64,000 nt of DNA from Colias croceus (GCF_905220415.1 NC_059541.1:7638501-7702500); one strand, 5' to 3'; shown: positions 22,580 through 34,904, counted from the stretch's first letter. Notes: generated from the sequence alone by a model not told the origin. Translations and numbers: made by a program.

Positions 22580-25110
22580 AAAATCTCAATCTTAACTCAA
22601 ACTCAAACTCAAACTCAAACATTCATTTATTCAATTAGACTACTATTTAGTAGCACTTTCGAATCGTCATTACATAATTATTTTAACATTTACCACCGAT
22701 TCGGAAAGCAGTGATCTATGGAGAAGAATCGGCAAGAAACTCCATAGTTGCTCTTTTAAAATCATGTAAATATTACAATATATGAAACTTATATCTAACT
22801 ACATAATATATCATAATATGCCAATGAACTGTCTTGTGGTTTTACGCGACAACCCTCCATGGGTTTTTATCGTCCATATATTCCTGAATATTGTAGTACG
22901 CTCTCTGAACTAATACATTTTTTATATAAGTTTTAAATTTAGAACTACTAAACTCTTTAATATTGTGAGGAATTCTATTGTAAAAGCGTATACCTTGACC
23001 CATAAATGAATTTTTAACTTTAGCTAATCGGAAAAATGGCATTTCAATTCTATTCCTGTTCCTTGTGCCATAATCGTGTCTATCTCCTACTCTTGTGTGT
23101 AAGTCGGAGCTTTTGTGTACATGCAAAATATTATTAAATATATACTGTGATGGTACAGTAAGGATACCAGTATTCTTAAAATGATCTCTTAGTGAATCCC
23201 GAGCACGTAAATTATATATAGAGCGAATGGCTCTTTTCTGTAAGATAAATATAGTTTCTATATCTGCAGCCCTGCCCCACAGTAGAATTCCATAGGACAT
23301 AATGCTATGAAAGTAGCTGAAATAAACCAGTCTAGCCGTATCTTCATCGGTGAGTTGCCTTATTTTTCGGACTGCATATGCAGCTGAACTGAGCTTACCT
23401 GCAGCGGTGTTGACATGGGCTCCCCACTGTAGTTTCTCGTCCAATGTTAACCCTAGAAATACAGTAGACTCAGTAGGATGCAATACCTCCCCGTTCAAGG
23501 TAATATCTCTGTTCAACTTTTTTACGTTAGGAAGTAAAAATTCAACACAAGTGGTTTTTTTGGCATTTAATAATAAATTATTGGCATTAAACCATTCAGA
23601 TATGTGTAAAAGAGCACTGTTCACTTCGTCAACATTTGGGTCATGCCTATCCACATTAAAAATTAATGAGGTATCATCTGCAAACAGAACTATTTCACAC
23701 CTATCCTGCAAATAATAGGGAAGATCATTGATATATACCAAGAACAAGAAGGGACCTAAAATTGACCCCTGTGGAACACCAATGTTAATTGACGCACCGC
23801 TAGAACGTTCTCCATTAACAACTACAGTCTGTATCCTATCATGCAGGTATGACGCTATGAGGTTCTGTGCTTTTCCTTTAATTCCATAGTGATTAAGTTT
23901 ACGTAACAAAGTACAATGTTCAACGCAGTCAAATGCCTTGGAGAGGTCACAAAATATCCCCAGAGCATTTTTTGAGTTTTCCCATGCTTTATATATATGT
24001 GTTAGAAGTGCAACCCCAGCATCTGTGGTTGAGCGCCCCTTTGTGAAACCAAACTGTTTGGTGTGCAGTAAATCATTAGATGCAAAATGACTACTCAGTT
24101 GGTTTAATATTAACTTCTCGAATACCTTACTTAATGTTGGTAAAATAGAGATAGGTCTATAATTGTTACAGTCTTCTTGATCGCCCTTCTTAAATAGAGG
24201 TATAACTTTACTAAGCTTTAGTAAATTAGGAAATGTACCATAGTCACAACACTTATTAAATATAAAAGCTAAATTTTTCGCAATATTTTCTATGATATTA
24301 TTAACTAAATTTACGGACATTCCCCAAAGATCACAAGTATTTTTTAGATTAAGCGTCTTAAAGGCAGTAACAATATCACTAGAAGTTACGTGTCGTAATT
24401 CAAATAATGTACTGCACCCCGCAACATGGTCCCTCAAAAAGGTTTCTGCAAGTGCTGAAGACGAATTTAAACTATTAGTAATAGTAACAGGGACACTACT
24501 GAAGAATTCTTCAAAAGCAAGCGCAACATCAGCACTTTTGTCAATAACCCTGTCATTATTTACAAGTTTTATAGTATTACTTGATTTGCTTTTACCCATT
24601 TCACCATTAATAATAGACCAAACTGTTTTAACTTTATTATCCGATTCGCGTATTTTATCTCTGATATACAATCGCTTCGCAGTAAAACAAACAATTTTAA
24701 AAGTTTTTGAGTAATTTCTAACATAACTAAGAAAAGATGGGTCTTTATTATATTGCTTCATACCATATAACTCATAAAGAACGATCCTACACCTATGTAT
24801 GCTAGGTGTCGCCCATTTACTAAATGGTAAATCCTTGGTAATATTTAAAGATTTAACTTTAAATATTTTTTCAAATTCATTATGAACTAAATTGAAAAGA
24901 TTTTTAAACATTTCACAAGGATTATTATTACAGGATTGATCATTCAGTACGGGCAGGTTTTTATTAATATTATCTCTAAATTTATTAATGCCTTTTTTAC
25001 TTATAGGCCTAACATTAATTCTTTTAAATTCAGGTAAGCAATCCCATTCAAAAACTACTTTCTGGCCACAGTGATCCGAAGTGAGTGTATTGAGAATATT
25101 TTTCTCTAAA
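22580..25110 (-). mobile_element. 5'-truncated Jockey/CR1-type LINE
   Basis: The minus-strand element ends in a microsatellite tail of TTTGAG repeats (22590-22622, read as CAAACT on plus) after a 3' UTR of about 220 bp. Its 5' end is truncated inside the endonuclease. It sits in the first intron of the TNFR-like gene in antisense, with only about 35 bp left before that gene's exon 2 acceptor at 25144. Confidence 0.8.
22842..25108 (-). CDS. LINE reverse transcriptase ORF, 5'-truncated
   Basis: An open frame of about 755 LINE codons, uninterrupted to the stop. It starts within the endonuclease tail (LTSDHCGQK, with the S-D-H motif). The reverse transcriptase follows with KVIPLFKKGDQEDCNNYRPI, SKVFEKLI, QFGFTKGRSTTDA, CDLSKAFDCVEH, GVPQGSILGPFLFLVYINDL and the catalytic box LFADDTSLIF. 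The C-terminal part ends MSYGILLWG and the thumb region. All palm aspartates are present, so the truncation is recent or the copy is young, but without its 5' end it is not autonomous. The frame runs on upstream into the antisense of TNFR exon 2; that extension is not part of the LINE. Confidence 0.85.
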
Positions 25111-25144
25111 CAGAAGAAAATAACAAATGAATAATTTCTTTCAG

Positions 25145-28100
25145 GGCCTTGGTAGCCTGTCTGGTAACGTCGTCCTTGTGCAGGACAGCGCTCGCCCAGC
25201 CGATCGAGTGCGATAGCGACGATCAATGTGAAAAAGGTTTCTACTGCGTCACCGAGGCCTTCGCTTGCAGGAAATGTCTCAGCTGTGATCAACTGAAACG
25301 GGATCCGCCGCTCGGCTCACCGCCTTGCATCAAGTCTGTAGCACAGTGTGGATCTTGCTTTAAAGGGTAAGTTACATTTTACAATACATCTTTCTATAAC
25401 ATTTTATATTCCAATTTTCAACATATTGGCCATGTATGGATTATGATTTATGCACCTGCTTGCCAATCTCGTGCTGATTTTACTGCGTTTCTTATGCTAT
25501 CAATATGTTTTTTACTATAAAAAACAATTAAGGCTTGTAGATAATTATAACTGAATGTAAAGTATGCATTATATTGATAACATTTAAGTACAAATATAAA
25601 TTACGGATAAGCTACAACACAAATTCCGTATCCTCATTATCAACTCGTTAAATAATCAGTGCAACAATGCATGCATTCTCATTTTAATTACAGCGTAAAC
25701 AAACGATGAGTCAATGCATTATCTCTGTATCGCAAATGAGCACAATATTGTATGTTTGCAGGTTGGTAGCGGATTTGCGGGGGGATGTGAACTCGGCCTG
25801 CGTGTTGCCGGACTCCCGCGGGCATGATGCGTTGCCGGCCTATGTGTGGGTGGCCGTCAGCTTCGGCTTAATTGTCTTTGTCGTCCTTGCTGTACTCCTC
25901 GTGGTCTACGTCTTCCGGAATATGTACACCTTCAGAATATTGGCCTGTAAGTACACACTTACGCTCAATTGGCAATGACCCTTTTGTAAAAACCAGTGAC
26001 CTACTTAGTTGCGGTTAAAGTTAAAAAAAGATGTTTTATTGTTAACGATGAGTAATGTGATGGTATGTGGTTAAATGTGTATTAGTAAAAATGTGGTTAA
26101 TTAATTAGGTACGAAGGTACCAATGATTTTAATTAACAATTGTTATTTTCAATGATATGACGAGGAAATTATATATAAAAGGTATTAAACGGTTAAAAAT
26201 TTAGCAGGTATTACATTTTAATATTGTGTTCAGGCTGTTTGGAATCTTTTTTTTGGTATCTGCATATTTCAGGCATTTTTATATCAGACTGTGTAAAGTT
26301 AAAGAAAAAAAGATCGATCACAAAGCGAGATTCGAACCCGTGTCTTTCGTCTGTATATCATAATTTTATAAATGGGTATCACTAGCGTCCCTTTATTATA
26401 GAAACACACACACACATTACGAAATCCAAAAAGAAAAATTTCATACAGCACGATTTCTTCTGAATTATTGCGTACATTTATTTTAACTGTATCTAGGTAA
26501 TATTATAAAGCTGAAGAGTTTGTTTGTTAGAACGCGCTAATCTCAGGAACTTCTGGTCCGATTTGAAAAATTATTTCGGTGTAAGATAGATTATTTATCG
26601 AGGAAGGCTATATTATATCATCACGCTAGGACCAACAGGAGCGGAGCACTGTGGGTAATACCGCACAGCACAGCTAGTATACAGGGTGTAATCGTTAAGT
26701 GTGCACAGGCGATTATTCCGTAACTATTACAGATATCAAAAAATTTTAAACTGATATCGAAAGTATTTAACCTAATGAGTAAAATGGCCATAATATATTT
26801 TTAAAAATAAAACGAGAAATATCTAAAAATGTTACATTAAACGCTCCCATACATTTTGTATTCATAGCAGATTTTCGAAGTGATGTCCTCATTGTGCAAT
26901 ACAAGCTCTATTTACAGTTTCTAAATGAACTTCCCTTCAAATTTGCGAATTAATTAAAGCAGAAAACCAAAAAAATAAAGAAAAAGCTAAAATCTTTCAT
27001 ATTACATGTACTAGGTTGATCCAAAAGTAATGACAATTGGGTATTTCCTGTGCACATAAAAATATAAAATAAATGTTTTTTGCTTGCTCATGTATTCACT
27101 AAGTAATCACAAAAAAATCATATCAACAGGCCACGTTTCCAATTATTTACATTAATTTGAATGTGAACCGTGCGTGCCAGAATGTTTCCCGACGAAAAGA
27201 AGAAACAACGATTCGACATGAGGAGGGTAAATTTCTAAATTTTTAATAATATCAGGATAATTTTTTGTCACGTTTTGTGATCATGGACGTTACCCGAGTT
27301 CACCATGTTTGTGCTGAAACCAAAAAACAATCAATGTCCTGGATGCGAGCTTCCAAAGTGACGATGAAGAAATTCAAAGTGAAAATCAGTAGGTTAGATT
27401 AAAGCGGTAGTTTTTTGGGACGCTGAAGGAATAATTATGGTGGAATATTTTAAAAAGGTAGCCACTTTATTGGGCTCTTACTAAACAGACCAAATTAAAA
27501 GATTGCGGTTGGTTAGTAAGGAAAAGAGACATGGCAAACTGCGGACCTGAACGCTGTTTCACCAAGACAACGCACCAGATCACAAAGCGTCAGTTGCGAT
27601 GGCTGCCATTCAAAAATCGGCATTCCAAATGCTTGAACACCTACCCTATTTTTTAGATCTAGCTACTATTTAATTTTATCTCTTTCCTCGACAAAAGAAA
27701 CAATTTCTTAGCAATAAATTATTTTAAGACGACAGCGAAGTGATGGCCGCGTGGAGGGGTTTTTGTGGATGAAGTCAAAGTTTTTTTTTTTAAGTTTAGG
27801 AAAAAAAATATTGAAGTATATTTTCTAGTTAGAAGACTATCTAGAGAACTACATAATTATTATAACTGTAATGACCTTGTTTAATATTGATTATCATTAC
27901 TTTTGGATCAACCCATGTACATGGGATATTCGTATCTCATACTAAATGTATGGGAGGGTTTCAAGTTAATTTTTTAGATATTTCTCGTTTTATTTTTAAA
28001 AATTTATTATGGCCATCTTACTCATTAGGTTAAGTACTTTCGATATCAGTTTAAAGTTTTTTGGTATCTGCAATAGTTACGGAATAATCGCTTGTGCACA

Positions 28101-31100
28101 CTTAACGATTACACCCTGTATATAGTATGTATAAATCTCTAAATAATGTTGGTCCAGCGACCCGCACGTCCGTGCAGTCCCCGTACACCGGGAACGGCAC
28201 GCACGCGAGCGCGCCGGAGCCGCCGCCGCCGTACAACGCGCAGTACACGCCCGTGCGACCGTCTTCACCGCCCGCTGATGCCGCTAACGATGGTATGATC
28301 ATTCTCTTGTTTGATTTTATTTCTGTTTTCTAAAGTTTCGAGCGTGGTCAGGCTAGTCGTGACCATAATCCTTATAACAATGGTACAGTAGAATCTATAT
28401 AAGGCATATATCAAGGGAACCGCTAACAAATTCGAGTCCTCGAGTCAACTTATCAAATTTGACTAGAAAGGTTCGCAACTGCACGCTTTCCACCCGCGGT
28501 TTCACGTGCGTGGATTTCATGGACATTTTGATAACTCATCATGTTGTGGGTAGAGTAGATATCAAAAGTATCTTACTTGTTAAATTGACGAGTTTAAATT
28601 ATTTCCGCAAAGTCTTGTTTATATAAAGTTTGGTATGACAAACGGTTCTTAGAAATTCCTTTGCCATGGCACTGCGCCGTTCAAAATTACTGTGAAATTA
28701 GTATGGAAATGATAATATGGTTACTCCTGTTATAATATTATTATTATAGTATTAAATGTCCATATAACATACAATATTATATTCAAACAAAGAACTTTTT
28801 ATTTCGCAACAATATCTAATGTGTTCGTAGGAAGTAAGGATCATTGATTGACTGAATCTTATCTCAAAATGAACGACCTTGCGGTTTTCCTCGGAGCATA
28901 GCCTTTACAGGATAATAAACTGATTATTGTTGTTGGAATGAAAGTGAATCATGTCGCAGTTTGGAGCTGCATAATTTACATTTTAATGCACCCAAACAAG
29001 TTTTGAGGATCGGATGTTGAGTTATAAAAGTAGATATTTTCTTGTAATCCACATTTGCAATGTATTTAATTTATATGTTAAACGGGATGATATACAATAC
29101 AAATAGTTATTAACTAGGCATACCTAGTTAATAACTATTTATATTTGTATTGTAAATAATATAACTATTATACTGGCATACGCTCCCCACAACTACACAC
29201 ATTGTCCATTTTATATGAACTGTCTGCTATATATATTTATTTCCACTTTCCACACATTAGCAAGTGAATTTCGATAAGAATCAGCCATCGTTCATAATAT
29301 CGCTTACAAATAGAAACAGGCATTCATACAATTTATTTTAGCACACAGTAGGTAAATAAAAAGGTAAATACTGATTTAGTTTATTTATTACTAGCTTACC
29401 GCCCGCGGCTTCGCCCGCGTTGTCTAAAACCTAATAAATTTTATACTAAAACCTCCTCTTGAATCACTCTATCAGCTATCTATTAAAAAAAACCGCATCA
29501 AAATCCGTTGCGTAATTTTAAAGATTTAAGCATACAAAGGGACATAGGGACAGAGAAAGCGACTTTGTTTTATACTATGTCGTGATATTGTTGTTCAGAG
29601 TCGTGGAGCTTCGTGAAGCGGGCGCCAGCTAACGGGGGCGGTGGGCGCGGGGAACGCGAGTCGGCGGGCAGCCAGGCGGCGCGTGTGTTCAACAATCCGA
29701 GCTACGTGCGCGGACCGCATCTGAATAACTTGCCGCCTAGGTATGTATTCGTTTTTAACCGACTTAAAAAAAAAGGAGGCCGGTATTTTTTTTATGTATG
29801 TACACCGATTACTCCGAGGTCTCTGAACCGATTTACGTGATTCTTTTTTTGTTCGATGCGGGATGGTGTCGAATTGGTCCCATAAAACTTTTATTCGGAT
29901 AGGCCCAGTAGTTAGTTTTTTTTTTATTTTATGAATATTTTTGTCTGTGTTTGTAAATGTTGCAAGTGCAAGTTTGAAGTCGGTTGTTTTTAACGCAGTT
30001 ATATTATTACTTATTATTCTTATTTGGCAACTTTTTGAAGTAAAACTTCTTATGCGACTTCTAACAATTTTAACGATACTGGGAAGGAGGAATAGACACA
30101 GCGAGGGTTAATGCGTTCATTTCCACATTACCAAGTTTCACTTCTTCCATTTTATTTTATACCGCAAGCTCTAGGTGGCTATTGATTTTCATATGTTTAG
30201 TTTGGAAAATTTGTATTGAGATGTTCGAATGGAGAAGGTTGGTTATTTTCTATAATATTATCTACTACTTGATTATTTCTAGGGGTAGTGTATATGTATA
30301 GATAAATAATTATATAAATATAATTGTTATTGAACTCAATTGGAATAGCTATAAATGAATATCAATGAAAATTATTGAAGTCAGTCTAAAAAGTGACATC
30401 ATGACATGCCTTAGGCTCCGTGCAGACAGAGAGCGTTCTGCGTTCCGCGTTCTGCGTTCTGCGTTCCGCGTTCTTTGTGATGCGAAGGATCTATAGCGCA
30501 GCGCCGCGGTCTGACTGCGTTCCGTGTGCGCCGGCGCTATAGATCCTTCGCATCGCGGAACGCAGAACGCTCTCTGTCTGCACGGAGCCTTATGCTACTA
30601 AGTCATCTTTTCTGACATTCTATCTTATCTAATATTCTTAGACTTATCTATTATATTAAAATGAAACATTAAAATAAAATTATAAATTATTTTCCACACT
30701 ATAGCTACGACACCGGTGCGGGTGAGAGTGAGGAAGAGCGAGGGGGTGTACACGATGAAGACACTATGGAGAGCATGTGGACGCCCGAACCGGACACGCA
30801 TGCGTACACGTGAGTATTTTGTGTATAAATAAATTGAATATGGAGATAAATGAGGTTCAAAAAATGTTATATAGGTGTTTCTTTTACTAAGGTATAGATT
30901 TTTTGGTAGCCTTTGCGGTGATTTTATTAATTTATTCTCATAAGAATTTAATGCACGCACTGTCTGTCTAATGCATTATTTGGATTCTTTTTTACTTAAA
31001 TGTAAATTAGTATTGTAAGTTGCACAAATTATTATAATTTGGTTACCCTTTATAAACACTACAAAACAAAATCGCGTGTCTCCAGTGAATACTATTTAAA

Positions 31101-33463
31101 ACTATAGCACATGTAAAACTTGTCTATTTCACGTATTCAACAAATCATTTACACTTATTTTATGTTGCAGGCCAGTATCAGGCGCAGAAAATGGTAACAC
31201 AGGTGTGAGCAACACAAGCGCAGAGCTATCAAATCTCCTCGCTGCCGCACGGTCTACCGCTCTGCTGCGCACACCGCACTGCGCGCCCGCGGCACAGGTA
31301 ATCATTCGCCTAGCCGTTTCATTAAATTCCTGGTGTCAGTCAGGCGGTTAATTGAATGATCCTGTTTTGTAACGGGTGTTGGCTGTAAATGACGTTGATT
31401 TAACTAAAAGGCTGCTATATGTATATGTCGCGGCCATATCGTAGATTTGCTCATTTCATGAAATGATTGATCATTTCACGAAATGGTCGCATTTCATGAT
31501 GTGGCCAACATAGTTTGACCAGATCGTTGAATCGTCAACGTTTCACGATTTTGTCATCCACATTTGGCCAGATCGAATAAAATATAGGGAGTCGTATAAA
31601 ATATAATGTAATTAAACGAATTATGAAGTTTTTAACTGCGAACAGAGGCGGCTCGCCCTAAGGAGCGCTGGTGCAGTGAACTCCCATAAATAATTATAAT
31701 AAAATCATACTCCATAATTTCATTATTAATATTAATTATTACTATTTAAAATCAATCGTAATCGTAAAAAATACTGGCCATACCAATGAATATATCCATC
31801 ATTCCATACACCTGTAGGTATAATACTGTATTATAAAACGCGCGTAGCGGAGCGCTCACGATTGCGCTCCAATGAAAAAATATTTAGTACATTTTCTAAT
31901 ATGAAATCCAATAGGAGTGAAAGAGATAGTTTTGTCAGAGTCCTGCGCGTGAAACAGAAGATTTTCTATGAAAAAATAGCAAAATTCGGAGCGCCGCTCC
32001 CGCAAACGTTGCCGGTTCGTTTTTACCGCGCGCCCGGGTGCCCGTACACAAGACAGAGATTGCGCGACGTTGCCACTCCTATATAAACAAACACTCTAGT
32101 CAACTTGATTGCACGCGCGCGAATAAGTATACATTCGGGAATTTTCTAATTAAAATCATAAGATACGTGTTGACTGTTGAAATAGCCTGTAGTTATCAGT
32201 ATTACTTGTGAGTGTTAAAATGGACAATTATAATGTGGCGTTCATTAAAAAGTGTGTTAAAACGTTACAAATTCGGCTTGAATTGAAAGCTAAGGGACCG
32301 CCACGGCCTGAATTTGACCTTACGCAAAAATGTACGACAAAAACGAAAACATATACGCGTGTATTTAAATCCGAACAATATGTGAAAACACCGTGGTTGT
32401 GATGAACATGAAAGCAACAAAATATTTTGTTTTCCGTGTCTTTTATTTGAAGCGGGCGCGGCCGGCGGAGGTGAGAGTGCTTGGACTGAAACGGGCGTTG
32501 ACGACTTAGCTCATCTTTCAATCAAGATGAAAAAACATTCACAATCTCGGTAGGTACCATTTGTTGAATGAACTGCAATTGGCGTCTATCGAACGACAAG
32601 ACATTCGTAAAGCATTAGATTCCGCGTACCGAAAGACAATACGCGAGTTCAATGACCGTGTCGATGAAAACAGACATATTTTACGAAGGTTAATAGATTG
32701 TGTCAAGTTATAGATATTATTGCACACCAAAAAGAAAGACGTATGCATTTCCTCTATAAGTAATTTTTTAATTAAACCATGTAGGTATTTTCAGTGTTTT
32801 ATTTCAAGTGAACACCCATAAAATTTTGTTACGAGCCGCCTCTGACTGCGAATAATAAAATTTTCGCCAGTGGCCATCTTCACACATAAACACAGCGCTT
32901 GCAGTGCCTCTACTAATGTAACTACTTTCAGTATGATCAAATAATTTTGATCATTTCATGAAAAAATTGCGCGTTTAGTTGCCCATATCGAGAAACGATT
33001 TCTTATCATTATATCAATGATTAGAAATCGCTCAAACCACATCATGATGTGGCCAATAGACATTCAACCATTTCATGAAATGCGACCATTTCGTGAATTG
33101 ATCAATCAATTCATGAAATAAGCAAACCTACGATATGGCCACGACATACACTAGTTGATCACATACACTTATACACTTTCATGGATATAATTTTTCTTTC
33201 ATTAAACCAAATAGTACACTCGAACACACTTCTACTCGATCGATACTTATAAACTCGCTTTCTTTAACTGATATAAATTCTAAGACAATACTTTAAATTA
33301 ATCTCTATTTTTCCATCAACAGGATTCAAACAACAATAGAAGTGCCGGCGAGACAATGAGCAACGGTGAAACTGGAGGCCCTTCCAACACCGGCCCTTCT
33401 TTCATCATCAACGTAGTACAAAACATCAACACAGTTCAACAACAGAATGACGTCACACTTTAA
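25145..33463 (+). CDS. TNF receptor superfamily member, wengen-like
   Basis: Seven exons: 25145-25366, 25762-25946, 28158-28292, 29599-29740, 30705-30809, 31171-31297 and 33323-33463 (TAA). With either candidate first exon (9375 or 20857) every junction phase agrees and the protein is about 353 residues; Drosophila Wengen is similar in size. The rest of a signal peptide (LVACLVTSSLCRTALA) leads to one cysteine-rich domain: ECDSDDQCEKGFYC, CRKCLSCDQ, CIKSVAQCGSC, ACVLPD. A transmembrane helix follows (VWVAVSFGLIVFVVLAVLLV), then a low-complexity cytoplasmic tail with a proline stretch (APEPPPPYN), an acidic part (ESEEERGGVHDEDTMESMWT) and the C-terminus FIINVVQNINTVQ. Receptors of this type bind TNF ligands such as Eiger and signal through TRAF to JNK. 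No death domain is seen. Grindelwald-like is the main alternative. Confidence 0.75.
26500..26677 (-). repeat. CTAGCTG-family repeat, reverse
   Basis: Reads ATATTATAAAGCTGAAGAG to CACAGCTAG, with the inverse of GGCTATC and CCTGTTGGTC inside. It lies directly left of the 26682 element, in intron 3 of the TNFR-like gene. Confidence 0.6.
27011..27917 (+). mobile_element. Degenerate mariner transposon, nested
   Basis: The inverted ends GGTTGATCCAAAAGTAATGA lie next to TA at 27009-27010 and 27918-27919. Length 907 bp, against about 1.3 kb for a full mariner, so it carries deletions. Confidence 0.8.
27283..27780 (+). pseudogene. Mariner transposase remnant
   Basis: In shifting frames the C-terminal half of a mariner transposase is readable: TRVHHVCAETKKQSMSWMRA, VFWDAEGIIMVEYFKKV, KEKRHGKL, LFHQDNAPDHKASVAMAAI, FQMLEHLPYFLDLAT, YLFPRQKKQFL. 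HQDNAP holds the second and FLDLA the third position of the D,D34D triad; the first aspartate falls in GDVTRVHH. Multiple stops and frame changes make it inactive. Confidence 0.75.
28119..28157 (+). promoter_or_regulatory. 3' splice site region of TNFR-like exon, shortened by transposon
   Basis: Only about 38 bp of non-transposon sequence separates the MITE end from the acceptor TTGGTCCAG|CGACC, whose polypyrimidine tract is weak. The branch point may lie inside the MITE. Confidence 0.35.
29090..29157. repeat. Short palindromic repeat
   Basis: ACAATACAAATAGTTATTAA and CTAGG pair with CCTAG, TTAATAACTATTTA and TTTGTATTGT. A near-perfect hairpin of about 30-bp arms in an intron. Confidence 0.6.
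29391..29578 (-). mobile_element. Helitron-like element, CGACTTTGTTTTATAC subfamily
   Basis: CTAGCTTACCGCCCGCGGCT to GCGACTTTGTTTTATACTA; a small internal duplication CTATCAGCTATC is visible. It ends about 20 bp before the 29599 exon. Confidence 0.65.
29752..30000 (+). mobile_element. AACCGACTTCAAA inverted-end element
   Basis: TTTTTAACCGACTTAAAAAA at the left and GAAGTCGGTTGTTTTTAACG at the right, with GCGGGATGGTGTCGAATTGG inside. It starts about 12 bp after the donor of the 29599-29740 exon. Copies are at 54619 and 62282. Confidence 0.65.
30414..30589. mobile_element. Palindromic MITE with TTA duplication
   Basis: The ends GGCTCCGTGCAGACAGAGAG are perfectly inverted, and TTA is duplicated at 30411-30413 and 30590-30592. 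The inside is almost fully palindromic (TTCTGCGTTCCGCG repeats). Consistent with a PIF/Harbinger MITE. Confidence 0.8.
31643..32844 (+). mobile_element. hAT-superfamily element, 8-bp duplication
   Basis: Perfect 13-bp inverted ends CAGAGGCGGCTCG, with ACTGCGAA duplicated at 31635-31642 and 32845-32852. The 8-bp duplication and CAG ends define hAT. It is 1202 bp and carries only the N-terminal part of a transposase. Confidence 0.9.
32220..32713 (+). pseudogene. TTF zinc-finger (ZMYM-like) hAT transposase N-terminus
   Basis: The frame from 32220 (MDNYNVAFIKK, then YTRVFKSEQYVKTPWL) is broken by a one-base shift and continues CDEHESNKIFCFPCLLF, WTETGVDDLAHLSIKMKKH and, after a second break, AYRKTIREFNDRVDENRHIL with RRLIDCVKL. 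CDEH-CFPCLLF with KKH is the TTF-type zinc finger typical of hAT transposases related to vertebrate ZMYM1-like proteins. The catalytic domain is absent. Confidence 0.75.
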
Positions 33464-33830
33464 CACCTGTGACGTCACGACCTAGTACTGTTGCTTTTAG
33501 TATACGATAATCGATTTGCTCAACGCAACTTTGAGATTATAAGCATTTATACCGATGATTGAGGATCGTCCCGCATTTTATTGCGTTTTTTTATAGTAAT
33601 ATTTGGTGCCTTAGCCCTAGGTTATGAGATTCCGCCGAATTATAACATTCTACGTAATTATGTTTACGTACTCTGTTATACCTGTGATTTAGTTTGTTAT
33701 ATTTATTTTTGTTTTCAATCCAGTTTCTAATTCGTTACTTACATAGCGGTAGTTATTAATATTAGATATATTTTATGTGCTATTGAAATAAATAAAGTTT
33801 TAGGTAGAAAACAATTTACTGTCATTTTTG
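33464..33830 (+). terminator. 3' UTR and poly(A) signal of the TNFR-like gene
   Basis: AATAAATAAA at 33787-33796, about 325 nt after the stop codon, gives two overlapping AATAAA hexamers. The sequence is unique up to there. Confidence 0.6.
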
Positions 33831-34904
33831 CATGTATTTTACTTGTATGTGTAAGTATCTATTGTCTTACATATATTATAAGTTAACGGAAACTACACAA
33901 GAATAATATAAGATCTTAAAACGGATAAATATTTTGTTTCATAAAGTACATGTTTGCTTAAGAAATATCAAGTTTTTTTTTCTATTCAATATTAAGTTTG
34001 TAAATAAGATACCTTCTCATTAGCAAGTTGGAAATTATGAGACGGTAATACATATTATTATCCAAAGTTAACAGTTTATCAGTTTGACATATTAAAGTAA
34101 AAACATTTGAATCAATTTTTTTTAATAGGCCTCAGGCCCCGGAACCACAGACACAATAGAAAATCTATTGTGTCGTGGATCGATCCGCGAGGGCCGCTTG
34201 GGGCTCAATGGGTTAAATATTAAGAAAAGAAACAAATAAAGTAGTAAATATATCAAAACAATAAAAGATGACTTATAATAGTAAAAAATATTTTCTAAAA
34301 TATATTTAAAAAAAAATGAATTAGTCTCAATATCATATTGATGTTTTTAATTTAAAAAGACTAAACAAGGCTGGACCCTGAAATAGTTTTTCATCCTCCA
34401 ATTAACTACTCTTGAGATTTTGATTAAATGTTCTCTTTACGGAATTGGTATTATTCTAGCCATCTGATTGAAATTTTTTAATAATGTTGGAAATTCGCAT
34501 ATTATGTACCCGCTTATTGCAAACATATGTATAATTATACAGAACATAATAATAACTTTTTCATTCAACACAATAAAAATACTTTTTATGCCTTCGTCCC
34601 TTTGGTTGTTTCAATGCTAGAAGCTTAATTTTTATCCGATTTATATACCAATAAGGTTTTTATGTTTAGAATTGCAGTATGTAAGCAGTTTATCTCGGTA
34701 ATATAAATATTTTAAAATAAGTATAATATGATTTTGAAATTTTAATCGTTTATTAGCATAATATGGTGCTCATTTAAGTATATTTTTATACATATTTTAT
34801 GGTATTGTGTACTTCATTATTGGTAATGTAAGGTTTGATTATTAATATTGCTCATGTATATTTTACGAAAGGCTTTTATACAAAAAAATTTATTATAACG
34901 CAAT

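Larger units (their letters stand above)
26682..28118. mobile_element. Long-TIR MITE hosting a nested mariner
   Basis: The left end CAGGGTGTAATCGTTAAGTG and the inverted right end match; similarity continues for about 170 bp (GATTATTCCGTAACTATT, AACGAGAAATATCTAAAAA). TA flanks both ends (26680-26681; 28119-28120). Without the nested mariner it is about 530 bp. It ends about 40 bp before a TNFR-like exon acceptor. Confidence 0.75.
31426..33146. mobile_element. TA-flanked MITE split by a hAT element
   Basis: The ends TGTCGCGGCCATATCGTAG and, inverted, TGTCGTGGCCATATCGTAG are flanked by TA. Inside each end are TCATTTCATGAAATGA-like words. The original element was about 510 bp; the hAT insertion explains the rest. 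Confidence 0.7.

Noticed and set aside
25109..25292. N-terminal extension of the 816-codon LINE ORF
   Set aside because: This part is the antisense of TNFR-like exon 2 plus intron; the LINE itself ends near 25110.
26320..26395. Possible tRNA on the minus strand (GGGTTCGAATCTCGC)
   Set aside because: Only the T-loop/B-box-like part is present; no acceptor stem, D-arm or anticodon arm can be folded around it.
28077..28302. Minus-strand ORFs of 63-66 codons rich in Ala and Arg
   Set aside because: They are the antisense of the GC-rich TNFR-like exon 28158-28292.
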